A DNA stretch of 64,000 nucleotides, taken from contig NC_059075.1 in the NCBI RefSeq assembly GCF_020497125.1, positions 27,812,003 through 27,876,002 on the forward strand, in the 5' to 3' direction. The notes below the pieces were generated by a model, which did no database searches, was not told the origin of the DNA, and was given only the letters and a program-made list of their open reading frames with translations. Positions within the stretch are counted from its first letter, which is position 1; each line of letters begins with the position of its first letter. Of the stretch, positions 59,501 through 64,000 are shown piece after piece. This stretch comes from Mauremys mutica. Taxonomy: Eukaryota > Chordata > Testudines > Geoemydidae. A program made the translations under genes and the position numbers.

Positions 59501-61655
59501 TTGACCTTCACAACATCCTCTGGCAGCAAGTTCCACAGGTTGACTGTGTGTTGTGTGAAGAACTACTTCCTTATGTTTGTTTTAAACCTGCTGTCTATTA
59601 ATTTAATTGGGTGATCCCTAGTTCTTGTGTTATATGAAGGGGTAAATAACACTTCCCTATTCACTTTCACCACACATTCGTGATTTTACAGACCTCTATC
59701 ATATCCTCCCTCACCTCAGTCATCTCTTTTCTAAGCTGAGCAGTCCCAGTCTTTTTAATCTCTCCTCATATGGAATTTGTTCCATACCCCTAATCACTTT
59801 TGTTGCCCTTCTCTGTATTTTGTTCCAATTCTAATACCTTTTCTGAGATGGGGCAACCAGAACTGCATGCAGTATTCAAGGGGTGGTCGTACCATGAATT
59901 TATACAGTGGCATTTATACATTGAGTGGATGTTTTCAGAGAACTATCTACAGTGACTCCAGGATCTCTCTCTTGAGTGGTAGCAACTAATTTAGACACCA
60001 TCATTTTATATGTGTAGTTGGGATTATTTTTTCCAATGTTCATTACGTTGCACTTGTCAGCACTGAATTTCATCTTTCTATTTTGTTGCCCAGTCTAGTG
60101 AGATCCCTTTGTAACTCTTCACAGTCAGCTAACCTCTTACTGGTTTTTTTTATTTGGGGTTTACATGCAGTTTGAGCCTCTATTATGGTGTTTTAAAATA
60201 GTTTCCATGCATCTTGCAGGCATTTCACTCTTGTGAATGTTCCTTTTAATTTCCATTTAACTAGCTTCCTTTTTTTTGTGTAGTTCCTCTTTTTGAAGTT
60301 AAATGCTACTGTGATAGGTTTCTTTGGTATCTACATATACCACAACCACCACTCCTCCCCAGCACTGTGGGGGGGTCATGTGGGGGGTGGTCACAGGGGT
60401 TACTCCCCTGACTCCCAGCTTCTCCCCCTAAAAAAATTTCCCCACCAGTTGCTGTCCCAGCCCATCAAGGTAAGCAGCTGGCATGCCGGGACACATTGTT
60501 TACTTAGGTTTACCTCTGTGCCTGCGGATGTTGGAGGTAAACAAATCATCTCAGCCTGCCAGTGGCTTATCCTGATGGCCTGGGAGCCAAAGTTGGCTGA
60601 CCCCTGAATTATAGGGTTGGCTTATGAATGGGTTATAAAAATTTTCCATTTTGACGTATCCATCTTGGGGGGAGGGGTCGGCTTATAAACAAATCGGCTT
60701 ATGATTGAGTATATACGGCATGTATGTTTCTAATAGCTGAATCCCTGGTTACTATTATCTGTTTGTGCCTTATCATTGGGATTATAGGGGTATAATAGGG
60801 GTATCCTCAGTGCAAGAGGATACCGTGATATCATCTGGAGGGAGGGTCCCAACTACGGTATCTTTTCCCTCCATTCCAGCTTGATGTTCTTCTTTCCCAA
60901 GACTTTCATCCTCCTCCACAGTACAGAGGCTGAAATGTGGCCAGGAGCCTTTCCAAATTATTTAAAAGCTAAAATCAGCATCCAGGGCCATATCACATCT
61001 CCCTGCTATAGAACTCACAGGAGAGGTGGGTGTCCTGGGAAGCACTGGAGTTTTCCACAAATATTCCACTCCTTGAGGGGAGATCTGTAAGAGCCCCTAT
61101 GCTGCCATGGAAAGTGGAGAGTCGTACTACAGCATTTGTGTATGTCACAAACAGCTTTGTTTGGCACAGATATTCTAACATTTCTGGCTAAAAATCTGTC
61201 TTTTATTTTTTTATCCTTAGCATTTTAATACTTATAACCAATACAATAAAATCCATCAATAGTTACAACTATTAAAGCAAACCTAACAATAAAAATCCTC
61301 AATTTAGAGAAATCCTGCAGCTGGAGACCACCCTAGATGCATATATGATAGCAAAATAAAACTAAATGCATAAACATAATAAATTTAGAGTTCCCACCAA
61401 CTGGATACAACGCTAATATCCTTTAAAATAACTAAATCTCTTGTGTTGGCAAGGCAGTGATTCCTTTAAATGCCATGTTGCTAATGAGCTTGTCTTTCCC
61501 TGAAGGAGCTGCAGTCTCGTGTTCCTGAGGGGCAATGTCTTTTCGAAGATCTCCGTAGTCTTCAGACAGTTGACGGGACCTCTGAAGATGTGGAGGACCT
61601 GCGTTATCAATGGATGCTCTACAAATCTAAACTCAAAGACTCCAGCAGCTCGTTG
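29402..61655 (+). CDS. SYNE3: Nesprin-3 (SYNE3), spectrin-repeat rod; fifteen coding exons, KASH end missing
   Basis: Nesprin-3 is a tail-anchored outer nuclear membrane protein of the LINC complex. Its cytoplasmic spectrin repeats reach plectin and intermediate filaments, and its C-terminal KASH peptide binds SUN1/SUN2. Coding exons are 29402-29545, 34518-34690, 35146-35455, 40579-40740, 41843-42187, 43487-43623, 46248-46422, 47433-47615, 48033-48176, 48856-48990, 51087-51248, 52051-52214, 57985-58111, 59016-59171 and 61506-61655. They total 2667 nt, or 889 codons, with consistent phases and no internal stop. The protein opens [19 protein letters not shown] and resembles human nesprin-3 throughout, including [29 protein letters not shown] and [16 protein letters not shown]. 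Human nesprin-3 is about 975 residues, so roughly 80 residues including the transmembrane segment are missing to the right. Exon 14 is the least conserved part. Confidence in identity is very high. Confidence 0.97.
30525..31321. mobile_element. 797 bp DNA transposon copy with 24 bp terminal inverted repeats
   Basis: The left end, ACCGTATATACTCGTACATAAG, is mirrored at the right by CTTATGATCGAGTATATACGG. The interior is GC-rich and CpGs are largely intact. The last 349 bp recur at 60369-60719. The family was not identified and no transposase was seen. It lies in intron 2 of SYNE3. Its long open frames are compositional. Confidence 0.8.
31355..31390. repeat. Alternating purine-pyrimidine run
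   Basis: GTGTGTGTGTGCGCGTGTGC followed by GCGCACACGTGC is an alternating GT/GC run of the kind that can adopt Z-DNA. It immediately follows the transposon at 30525-31321. Confidence 0.7.
31391..34450. other. SYNE3: Remaining intron 2, nothing firmly recognised
   Basis: 31882-32340 has a GC-richer texture and repeated CTTTCAGNGTTGCAA words that might belong to an old LTR, but ends could not be found. 33560-33600 resembles the GTGCCTCAAxTTT family. No exon was recognised. Confidence 0.35.
34458..34489. repeat. CT repeat and T-run before exon 3
   Basis: A (CT)n run followed by about a dozen T residues lies 30-60 bp before the exon 3 acceptor. It acts as a long polypyrimidine tract. Confidence 0.85.
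34518..34690 (+). CDS. SYNE3: SYNE3 exon 3: residues 49-106
   Basis: The exon begins after TTTTCTAATAG and ends CACAG|GTAGG in phase 2. It encodes [17 protein letters not shown] and then [20 protein letters not shown], closely matching human nesprin-3. It completes spectrin repeat 1 (helices B and C). A CT-repeat and T-run (34458-34489) lies just upstream and probably supplies the polypyrimidine tract. Confidence 0.96.
35146..35455 (+). CDS. SYNE3: SYNE3 exon 4: residues 106-209
   Basis: The acceptor is CCCCAACAG and the donor is CTCAG|GTAAAA, phase 2 in and phase 0 out. The exon encodes [36 protein letters not shown] and [20 protein letters not shown], among the most conserved blocks of nesprin-3. 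The Trp-rich opening helix is typical of a spectrin repeat, so this exon corresponds to roughly one repeat (repeat 2). Intron 3 is only 455 bp. Confidence 0.97.
35456..40578. other. SYNE3: SYNE3 intron 4, mostly unannotated
   Basis: Apart from the hAT-like remnant at 38190-38577 I recognise no element. 36862-36930 carries a GTTTTACACCAGCATAGATT phrase of the dispersed CACCAGTGTA type. No open frame here shows splice-site support. Confidence 0.5.
38190..38577. mobile_element. hAT-like remnant
   Basis: The right end GCAGTGTAGACATACCCATA is the inverse of the TATGTCTACACT ends seen elsewhere in the window. The left end is not resolved. The interior repeats words such as GACCTAGGTCAAGCTGCA in tandem (38367-38398). 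Confidence 0.5.
40579..40740 (+). CDS. SYNE3: SYNE3 exon 5: residues 210-263
   Basis: The exon starts after CTTGTTACAG and ends CATTGCAG|GTTCTT, phase 0 on both sides and 54 codons long. It encodes [15 protein letters not shown], then [15 protein letters not shown], the first part of spectrin repeat 3. A second AG five bases downstream of the acceptor would shift the frame, so the first is preferred. The donor GTTCTT is weaker than the gene's other donors. Confidence 0.94.
41410..41575 (+). repeat. Old interspersed repeat (CAAGTGGTCTCCAATTTTG family)
   Basis: TTTTGAGTGCCTTTAGTTTG, TGTTGACTTCCACTGGCACT and GCACTTTTGAAAATCAGGCC match phrases at 20045-20292 and 63836-63985. Confidence 0.55.
41779..41797 (-). 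promoter_or_regulatory. Strong G-quadruplex motif just upstream of exon 6
   Basis: On the - strand four GGGG runs are separated by single bases (C, C, T). It lies 46 bp upstream of the exon 6 acceptor, so the transcript carries the C-rich complement and the template strand the G-rich one. Its effect is unknown. Confidence 0.6.
41843..42187 (+). CDS. SYNE3: SYNE3 exon 6: residues 264-378, the largest coding exon
   Basis: The acceptor follows TTCTTTCTTCAG and the donor is TACATC|GTAAG. The exon has 115 codons in phase 0. It encodes [20 protein letters not shown], then a highly charged helical stretch ([16 protein letters not shown]) and [11 protein letters not shown]. It ends spectrin repeat 3 and enters repeat 4. 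A C-rich tract with G-quadruplex potential on the opposite strand sits 46 bp before the exon. Confidence 0.96.
42702..43100. mobile_element. Composite hAT-like remnant with nested palindrome
   Basis: It starts CAGGGTTTCTCAAACAGGGG, a hAT-style end, and continues with GTGTTTACCTGC and TGGCTCCCACTGGCCG, related to the interior of the element at 1664-2001. A 60 bp palindrome follows at 42943-43005, then the short repeat shared with 471-512. No target duplication was resolved. Confidence 0.55.
42943..43005. repeat. Near-perfect palindrome, copy 2
   Basis: GCGTAGGGCACCAAGAAATT and its inverse AATTTCCTGGTGCCCTATGC flank a short centre. The same structure occurs at about 5138-5207 inside the hAT-like element there. 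Confidence 0.75.
43139..43182 (+). repeat. Penelope-type terminal fragment
   Basis: ATCCAGACTAACACGGCTAC followed by CCCTCTGATAC belongs to the sequence that, as I recall it, follows the AAGGTGCCACAA end of turtle Penelope-like elements. Confidence 0.5.
43487..43623 (+). CDS. SYNE3: SYNE3 exon 7: residues 379-424
   Basis: The acceptor is TTTTTATGATTAAG, unusually poor in pyrimidines near the AG, and the donor is CAAAG|GTATT. Phase is 0 in and 2 out. It encodes [20 protein letters not shown] and then [13 protein letters not shown], which match human nesprin-3. Neither side shows a frame conflict. Confidence 0.94.
43624..45050. other. SYNE3: SYNE3 intron 7, left part
   Basis: 43895-44045 and 44077-44160 carry the dispersed GATTTTCAGAGGAGCTCAG and CTCAATGGGAGCGAGATC phrases. 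The rest is unrecognised, with no supported exon. Confidence 0.45.
45055..45213. mobile_element. 159 bp hAT-like MITE with 7/8 target duplication
   Basis: Ends CAGGGCCGCCCGGG and, inverted, CAGGGCTGCCCAG match well. Flanks CCTCAAGG (45047-45054) and CCTCAAAG (45214-45221) agree at 7 of 8. Interior words such as GGGGCCCCC are inverted around the centre. Confidence 0.8.
45225..45400 (+). repeat. L2-type LINE 3' end
   Basis: TAGTATTATCTCCATTTCAC, GGAAGTAGATGCAGAAAAGT, GCATAACTAGGAGTTGAATT and GATTCTCATTCCTGTGTCTT follow the L2/CR1 3' consensus. Confidence 0.65.
46248..46422 (+). CDS. SYNE3: SYNE3 exon 8: residues 424-482
   Basis: The acceptor is TTCTTGCAG and the donor is ATTGAG|GTAGAG, phase 2 in and 0 out. 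It encodes [20 protein letters not shown] and then THAFLLQIE. The helix containing QLWK is a typical spectrin-repeat helix A. The first twenty residues are less conserved against human than the rest. Confidence 0.94.
46423..47432. other. SYNE3: SYNE3 intron 8, nothing recognised
   Basis: This 1,010 bp intron shows no recognised repeat or RNA gene. Confidence 0.5.
47433..47615 (+). CDS. SYNE3: SYNE3 exon 9: residues 483-543
   Basis: The acceptor is TTCTCCTGTAG and the donor is CTGCAG|GTGAGC, 61 codons in phase 0. It encodes [20 protein letters not shown] and [12 protein letters not shown], near-identical in pattern to the human protein. The helices belong to a central spectrin repeat. Confidence 0.96.
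47843..48001 (+). mobile_element. Cry SINE, 5'-truncated, 30 bp before exon 10
   Basis: TGGCCTGCTAAACCCAGGG, TGTGAGTTCAATCCTTGAG (B-box-like GAGTTCAATCC), then GGATTGGTCCTGCTTTGAGC and GTTGGACTAGATGATCTTC form the tRNA-Lys-derived SINE of cryptodiran turtles. The A-box half is missing. Its CR1-like tail ends in TTCTATGATTCTAT. Confidence 0.85.
48033..48176 (+). CDS. SYNE3: SYNE3 exon 10: residues 544-591
   Basis: The acceptor is CTCTTTCTGCCTAG and the donor is CTACAG|GTATGT, 48 codons in phase 0. It encodes [20 protein letters not shown] and then [11 protein letters not shown] Cry SINE ends about 30 bp before the exon, so the branch point of this intron may lie in or beside SINE sequence. 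Confidence 0.95.
48420..48528. repeat. hAT-like MITE right end
   Basis: TTTTTAGTGTAGACCTGGCC is the inverse of GGCCAGGTCTACACTAAAAA, the end type shared by several elements here. The left end was not found. Confidence 0.45.
48856..48990 (+). CDS. SYNE3: SYNE3 exon 11: residues 592-636
   Basis: The acceptor is TTTTCTCTACAG and the donor is CTGGAG|GTAACT, 45 codons in phase 0. It encodes [19 protein letters not shown] and then [20 protein letters not shown]. The second block is strongly conserved in nesprin-3 and is typical of a helix C. Confidence 0.96.
49199..49448. mobile_element. Probable hAT-like MITE
   Basis: The left end TGAGGCTACACTTAGATG faces a weak inverse, GTGTTCAGACAAGTC. The interior iterates CCTTTATACCAGTATA and CCTTTATACCAATATA. 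The ends are degraded. Confidence 0.45.
49715..50508. mobile_element. hAT-like element carrying a minisatellite
   Basis: The left end CAGGGGTTCTCATCC is mirrored at the right by GGATCCCCAGCTGAGAACTGCTG. Flanks both begin ACCTA (49707 and 50509) but agree at only 5 of 8 bases. SPIN-like hAT elements have such CAGNGGTTCTCA ends. No transposase is present; a GC-rich tandem array fills the middle. Confidence 0.75.
50037..50242. repeat. Minisatellite, about 52 bp unit, four copies
   Basis: Units start at 50037, 50089, 50141 and 50193, each beginning GTGC and containing AGGGGGTAGCT and GGGGCTGTGTGC. The array lies inside the hAT-like element and is G-rich on the + strand. Confidence 0.85.
50517..51086. 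other. SYNE3: End of SYNE3 intron 11, nothing recognised
   Basis: AT-rich sequence runs up to the exon 12 acceptor. No repeat was recognised. Confidence 0.5.
51087..51248 (+). CDS. SYNE3: SYNE3 exon 12: residues 637-690
   Basis: The acceptor is GGTATTTTTAG and the donor is CTGGAG|GTGAGG, 54 codons in phase 0. It encodes [20 protein letters not shown] followed by a polar, Gly/Glu-rich loop before RVADLE. The LxxLQRWI helix start matches the spectrin-repeat pattern and the human protein. Confidence 0.95.
51249..52050. other. SYNE3: SYNE3 intron 12, nothing recognised
   Basis: This 802 bp intron shows no recognisable transposon. Open frames here are chance. Confidence 0.5.
52051..52214 (+). 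CDS. SYNE3: SYNE3 exon 13: residues 691-745
   Basis: The acceptor is GTGAATTTCAG and the donor is ATCAG|GTAAGC, phase 0 in and 2 out. It encodes [20 protein letters not shown], then [20 protein letters not shown] and SLRSLKKM. The block SSPEGAA is identical to human nesprin-3. Confidence 0.95.
52215..53490. other. SYNE3: Left part of SYNE3 intron 13
   Basis: A (CA)n run lies at 53030-53042. Nothing else was recognised. Confidence 0.45.
53491..54673 (-). mobile_element. Probable solo LTR, about 1.18 kb
   Basis: The segment begins TGTGATGGGTTGGA and ends GTAATGTCACA, so it has TG...CA ends with a short inverted TGTGAYR. Phrases such as ATACATGCATACAAATTGGA and TGATACCTTACAAGACCCAT are ones I remember from long turtle LTRs. 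No clear target duplication was seen and no internal retroviral genes flank it, so a solo LTR is inferred. The orientation is tentative. Confidence 0.5.
54674..55563. other. SYNE3: Middle of SYNE3 intron 13, nothing recognised
   Basis: C/T-rich in parts, without a recognised element. Confidence 0.4.
55564..55817. mobile_element. hAT-like MITE, first of an abutting pair
   Basis: The left end GGTATGTCTTCACTGCAG is mirrored by GTAGTGTAGACATGGCC. The right end abuts a second element of the same type. Confidence 0.65.
55819..56115. mobile_element. hAT-like MITE, second of the pair, with central hairpin
   Basis: The left end GACCTTGTCTACACTT faces AGTGTAGACGCAGCCTC. At 55863-55890 CTCAGGGGGGTGAAAAATCA is followed by its complement CACCCCCCTGAG, a strong hairpin. 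The interior repeats AGCGCTGGGAG words. The adjoining right-hand sequence is the 3' half of a MIR. Confidence 0.7.
56117..56205 (+). repeat. MIR 3' half
   Basis: TTTCTGTGCCTCATTCCCG, AACTGTAAAATGGGGATAAT and CACAAGGATGCTGTGAGGCT are MIR core and tail. The left half is missing. Confidence 0.75.
57062..57185 (+). repeat. L2-type LINE 3' fragment
   Basis: GACTAGCCCATAGTCATGCA, GACAGGAATAGAACCCAGAT, GTGACTCCTGCTGTTGTGCC and TTAACCACAAGACCATCC follow the L2 consensus order. Confidence 0.65.
57186..57984. other. SYNE3: End of SYNE3 intron 13, nothing recognised
   Basis: AT-rich sequence including an exact AGATAGTAAGGA-type stutter at about 57842-57863. No element was recognised. Confidence 0.4.
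57985..58111 (+). CDS. SYNE3: SYNE3 exon 14: residues 745-787, divergent linker
   Basis: The acceptor is TTTTCAAG and the donor is TCCCAG|GTGAGA, phase 2 in and 0 out. The first residues (SLLSSIQ) and VDTGKNITV align with the human SLLS and VDSGKK region, but the rest is not recognisably conserved. It is rich in Ser, Thr and Gly rather than helical heptads. A second usable donor, CAGAG|GTAACT at 58091, lies 21 bases earlier and is also in phase 0, so seven residues may be alternatively included. Exon identity rests on phase, splice sites and the start of the alignment. Confidence 0.85.
58112..59015. other. SYNE3: SYNE3 intron 14, minor relics only
   Basis: 58520-58600 holds GATTCTCAGATGGTGTAAAT and GTTTACACCAGCTGAGGA of the dispersed CACCAGCTGAG family. 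58903-58920 has GAGTCAATGGGAGTTCAG. Nothing else was recognised. Confidence 0.45.
59016..59171 (+). CDS. SYNE3: SYNE3 exon 15: residues 788-839
   Basis: The acceptor is TGTGACTCAG and the donor is CTGAAG|GTTGGT, 52 codons in phase 0. It encodes [20 protein letters not shown], matching the human pattern FxQWLQVENSKL, and then [12 protein letters not shown]. This begins the last spectrin repeat before the KASH region. A CR1 LINE relic starts only about 50 bp beyond the donor. Confidence 0.96.
59224..60190 (-). mobile_element. CR1 LINE fragment, about 1 kb
   Basis: It begins with the same 3' end as the copy at 24076 (AAGAATGGCCATCCTGGGTC complement) and extends further into the second frame. 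The complement around 60030-60060 encodes the conserved FNxDKCxVMHI type of stretch. It is 5'-truncated and degraded. It starts about 50 bp after exon 15. Confidence 0.8.
60369..60719. mobile_element. 5'-truncated copy of the transposon at 30525-31321
   Basis: 351 bp align to 30973-31321 in the same orientation, including GGGGTTACTCCCCTGACTCC and GCTTATGATTGAGTATATAC. Most CpGs of the first copy are TpG or CpA here. The left inverted repeat is absent. Confidence 0.8.
60720..61505. other. SYNE3: End of SYNE3 intron 15, nothing recognised
   Basis: AT-rich sequence. No repeat or exon was recognised. Confidence 0.45.
61506..61655 (+). CDS. SYNE3: SYNE3 exon 16: residues 840-889, last exon visible
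   Basis: The acceptor is TTTCCCTGAAG and the donor is TCGTTG|GTAGGT, 50 codons in phase 0. It encodes [19 protein letters not shown] and [20 protein letters not shown], almost identical to the end of the human rod. In human the next exon(s) encode a basic segment, the transmembrane helix and the short lumenal KASH peptide. Nothing like that was found in 61656-64000. Confidence 0.96.
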
Positions 61656-61832
61656 GTAGGTGAACAGGCAGCAGAGTTGTTAGTATTAAAGACACTGTAG
61701 TACTTTTCCAAGATTCTTTTAAGTAACCACTGCTTTTTGACAAATATGGTCCCAATCCAGCAAGGACATAAACATATGCTTAACTTTAAGCATATAAGTA
61801 ATCCCATTGAAGTCAATTGAATATATTTAAAT

Positions 61833-62420
61833 TGTGACATGGTCAGGCCAGATGGCTACAAGAGAGTGGTCGAAGGTAGATACATTAGCTCCAGGTTAAA
61901 CAGGTCCCTTTTCCCTGGGAAGATAACAGGGACTATTCCAGAACACTCAGGAACTTTCTAGAACTAATTAAGGCAGGCAGGCTAATTAGGACACATGTAG
62001 CCAATTGGGAAGTTACTACAATTAATTAAGGCTAATCAGGACACCTGGTATACAAAGTCTCTCACTCCAGCTGGTGTGTGCATAAGGAGCTGGGAGTGAG
62101 AGGATGTGCTGCTGGAGGACTGAGGAGTACAAACATTAACAGACATCAGGAGGAAGGTCCTGTGGTGAGGACAAAGAAGGTGTTGGGAGGAGGCCATGGG
62201 GAAGTAGCCCAGGGAATTGTAGCTGTCGTGTAGCTGTTCCAGAAGGCACTCTAGACAGCTGCAGTCCACAGGGACCTGGGCTGGAGCCCGGGGTAGAGGG
62301 CGGGCCCAGGTTCCCCCCAAAACCTCCCAACTCCTGATCCAACACAGGAAGATCTCTGAGGCTAGCAAAATCCGCCAATAAGTGCAGGACCCACCAAGGT
62401 AGAGGAGGAACTTTGTCACA
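61833..62420 (+). mobile_element. Solo LTR, 588 bp
   Basis: It starts TGTGACATGGTCAGGCCAGA and ends GGAACTTTGTCACA, giving TG...CA ends with inverted TGTGACA/TGTCACA. Phrases such as CCATGGGGAAGTAGCCCAGG and GAGGGCGGGCCCAGGTTCCC I recognise from abundant turtle LTRs. No internal retroelement genes flank it. No clear target duplication was seen. Confidence 0.7.
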
Positions 62421-62539
62421 ATATATACACACACTTTCAATATTCAGTTAGAAATCCTGTGGCCTCTTTGTCTCCACACAAGCAATGCTCGTTACTTTTG
62501 CTTGAGTAAAGACTTCAGATTTGACCCAATAGTGATATC

Positions 62540-62900
62540 ATCTAACATGATATCATGTAAGGGACTGGGGCATAGATGGTCTTACCTAGTGGTCTCAGCT
62601 GGGATGAGGTCTGCCCACCAGGGACAGGAGTTGCTGGGCTGGAGTTGGAGGAATCGCAAGGCTAGGTCTCATAAACAAGTGTCAGGATCAGTCAGGCCAG
62701 GGTCGGAGACTGGAGATCAGAGGCAGAACCAGGTTAGAACTGAGAAGCAAGAATCAAGGTTGAAGTCACTTGGAGTCAGAGATCAGATATTAGGAGTAGA
62801 GGCGAAGTCTGGCATTGCAGCAGACTGAAATCTGTGTAGTTGCCCAGACAACTTCCTGGGGCAATCACTGGGATTAAGTAGGGGCACTTGGCCAAACAGA
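62540..62900. repeat. Possible LTR-retroelement remnant
   Basis: The words GTCAGGATCAGTCAGG, GGAGATCAGAGGCAGAACC and GGAGTCAGAGATCAG repeat in a style common in degenerate LTRs. Ends were not found. Low confidence. Confidence 0.3.
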
Positions 62901-63064
62901 GGGCTACAGGGTACTGTCAATCCGAGTCTCTTAGATTGTATTTCCCGTGGCACCTACTCTCCACAGTGCTCCCTGGCTATGTCTCCATATGGCCTCCTAG
63001 TGGGAATATCAACTCCTCTACATTCTACAGACCTGGGTTCTAGTCTCTGGTTCCTTACACCATG

Positions 63065-63145
63065 TATTATAGAATACCAGGGTTGGAAGGGACCTCAGGA
63101 GGTCATCTAGTCCAACCCCCTGCTCAAAGCAGGACCAATCCCCAA
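63065..63145 (-). repeat. CR1/Cry SINE 3' tail
   Basis: TATAGAATACCAGGGTTGGA, GGGACCTCAGGAGGTCATCT and TGCTCAAAGCAGGACCAATC are the exact complement type of the tail at 47919-48001. It cannot be assigned to LINE or SINE because the two share this end. Confidence 0.8.
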
Positions 63146-63175
63146 CTAGTAATTGTGTGTGTGTGAGAGAGAGAA
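63146..63175. repeat. (GT)n(GA)n microsatellite
   Basis: TGTGTGTGTGTGAGAGAGAG follows the CR1/SINE tail directly. Confidence 0.8.
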
Positions 63176-63575
63176 CTTCCTCTAAGACAAGTACTGAGGA
63201 AATCCCAATCAGGGGCTTCCTTCTCTCCCCCACAGAATGTTCTTTTGCACAATTACTGTAACAAGGTTATATGTCCACAGAACTCTACTTGTAGAATTGT
63301 CTTCTGTTCTGTGGTGCTCTGTGAGCCATTGTGATCAGTATAGTCAAGAACAGAACAGATTGTTTCAGAAAGAAACTACAGAAGGAGACAGATTCTTTAT
63401 AACATTCACTTCATGGGCTAAGCATTTGGAATGGTATAAAGAGCTGATGTCATAGACAATTGTAATGGATTTTAATGTGAGGACCAAAGTATAGGTCTGG
63501 GTAAACATAAAGCTTTATATCAGAGAGTTGTATATGAAAGCACTGTAAAGAAGGTGGAGTTTATCCAGTAAGAAA

Positions 63576-63770
63576 TACACCTCTACCCCGATATAACGCT
63601 GTCCTCGGGAGCCAAAAAATCTTACCGCATTATAGGTGAAACCGCGTTATATCGAATTTGCTTGGATCCACTGGAACACACAGCCTCACCCCCCCCCGGA
63701 GCGCTGCTTTACCGCGTTATATCTGAATTTGTGTTATATCGGGTCGTGTTATATCAGGGTAGAGGTGTAT
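63576..63770. mobile_element. Mariner-like MITE, copy 2 (well preserved)
   Basis: TACACCTCTACCCCGATATA on the left is inverted as TATATCAGGGTAGAGGTGTA on the right, with TA at both outer ends. Inner GTTATATC words repeat. It retains CpGs lost from copy 1 at 14890-15080. Confidence 0.85.
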
Positions 63771-63835
63771 TGCAAATAATGATAAAGATATTTGCAGTTA
63801 GTTTTAGCATAAATTTGCATAGTTAAGTCCTTATT

Positions 63836-63985
63836 TTCCGAAGTGACTAGTGATTCTGGGTGCCAAACTTTGAGACCTGGTTTTCAGATTGTGGGTACCT
63901 GGCACTTTCGGCAATAAATCCTCTTTAAAGTATTGTAACTTGGGCACCTGAAAAATGACCCACCTAAAATGACTCAATATTTAGA
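63836..63985 (+). repeat. Old interspersed repeat
   Basis: CCGAAGTGACTAGTGATTCT, GGTGCCAAACTTTGAGACC and TTGGGCACCTGAAAAATGAC belong to the same phrase family as 20045 and 41410. Confidence 0.5.
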
Positions 63986-64000
63986 TTTCAGAGTGGTAGC

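Overview
The window is vertebrate nuclear DNA from a turtle, most likely a cryptodire. The evidence is one large intron-exon gene and the repeats around it: a truncated tRNA-Lys-type Cry SINE (47843-48001), a second copy of its tail (63065-63145), CR1 3' ends, a Penelope-like element, and many hAT-like and mariner-like miniature elements. I recognise the LTRs and Cry SINE from memory of turtle genomes; this was not checked against a database. No operons, CRISPR arrays, functional tRNA or rRNA genes were seen.

The one host gene is SYNE3 (nesprin-3), on the + strand across the whole window. A CpG-rich first exon ends at a clean donor at 129. A 29 kb intron follows, and then fifteen coding exons lie between 29388 and 61655. 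All fifteen keep a continuous reading frame through canonical AG/GT sites and sum to 889 codons. That matches nearly all of the cytoplasmic spectrin-repeat rod of nesprin-3, which in human is about 975 residues in total. The membrane-spanning KASH exon(s) that anchor the protein in the outer nuclear membrane are not visible and must lie beyond 64000. In the cell the rod reaches from the nuclear envelope to plectin and intermediate filaments, while the missing KASH tail binds SUN proteins in the perinuclear space.

Region by region. 1-430: CpG island and exon 1. 430-29387: intron 1, holding hAT-like MITEs (629, 1664, 5111, 9300, 16051, 21878, 24632), a broken non-LTR reverse transcriptase on the - strand (3989-6036), a 5'-truncated Penelope-like element with a GIY-YIG endonuclease reading frame (10796-12165), a mariner-like MITE (14890), MIR, L2 and CR1 relics, and a short solo LTR nested in a MIR (23351). 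29388-35455: first three coding exons, with a 797 bp inverted-repeat transposon at 30525. 35456-52214: ten more coding exons in a repeat-poor middle region, with a strong G-quadruplex motif before exon 6 and a hAT element carrying a 52 bp minisatellite at 49715. 52215-61655: last three visible coding exons, with a probable 1.2 kb solo LTR (53491) and a 1 kb CR1 fragment (59224). 61656-64000: intron with another solo LTR (61833), a CR1/SINE tail and a second mariner-like MITE.

I found no evidence of an undescribed biological system. The observations most worth checking are two in-frame coding options in SYNE3 (a nine-codon N-terminal extension from exon 1 and a tandem splice donor in exon 14), a SINE pressed against the exon 10 splice acceptor, nested transposons with readable target-site duplications, and the Penelope-like endonuclease frame.
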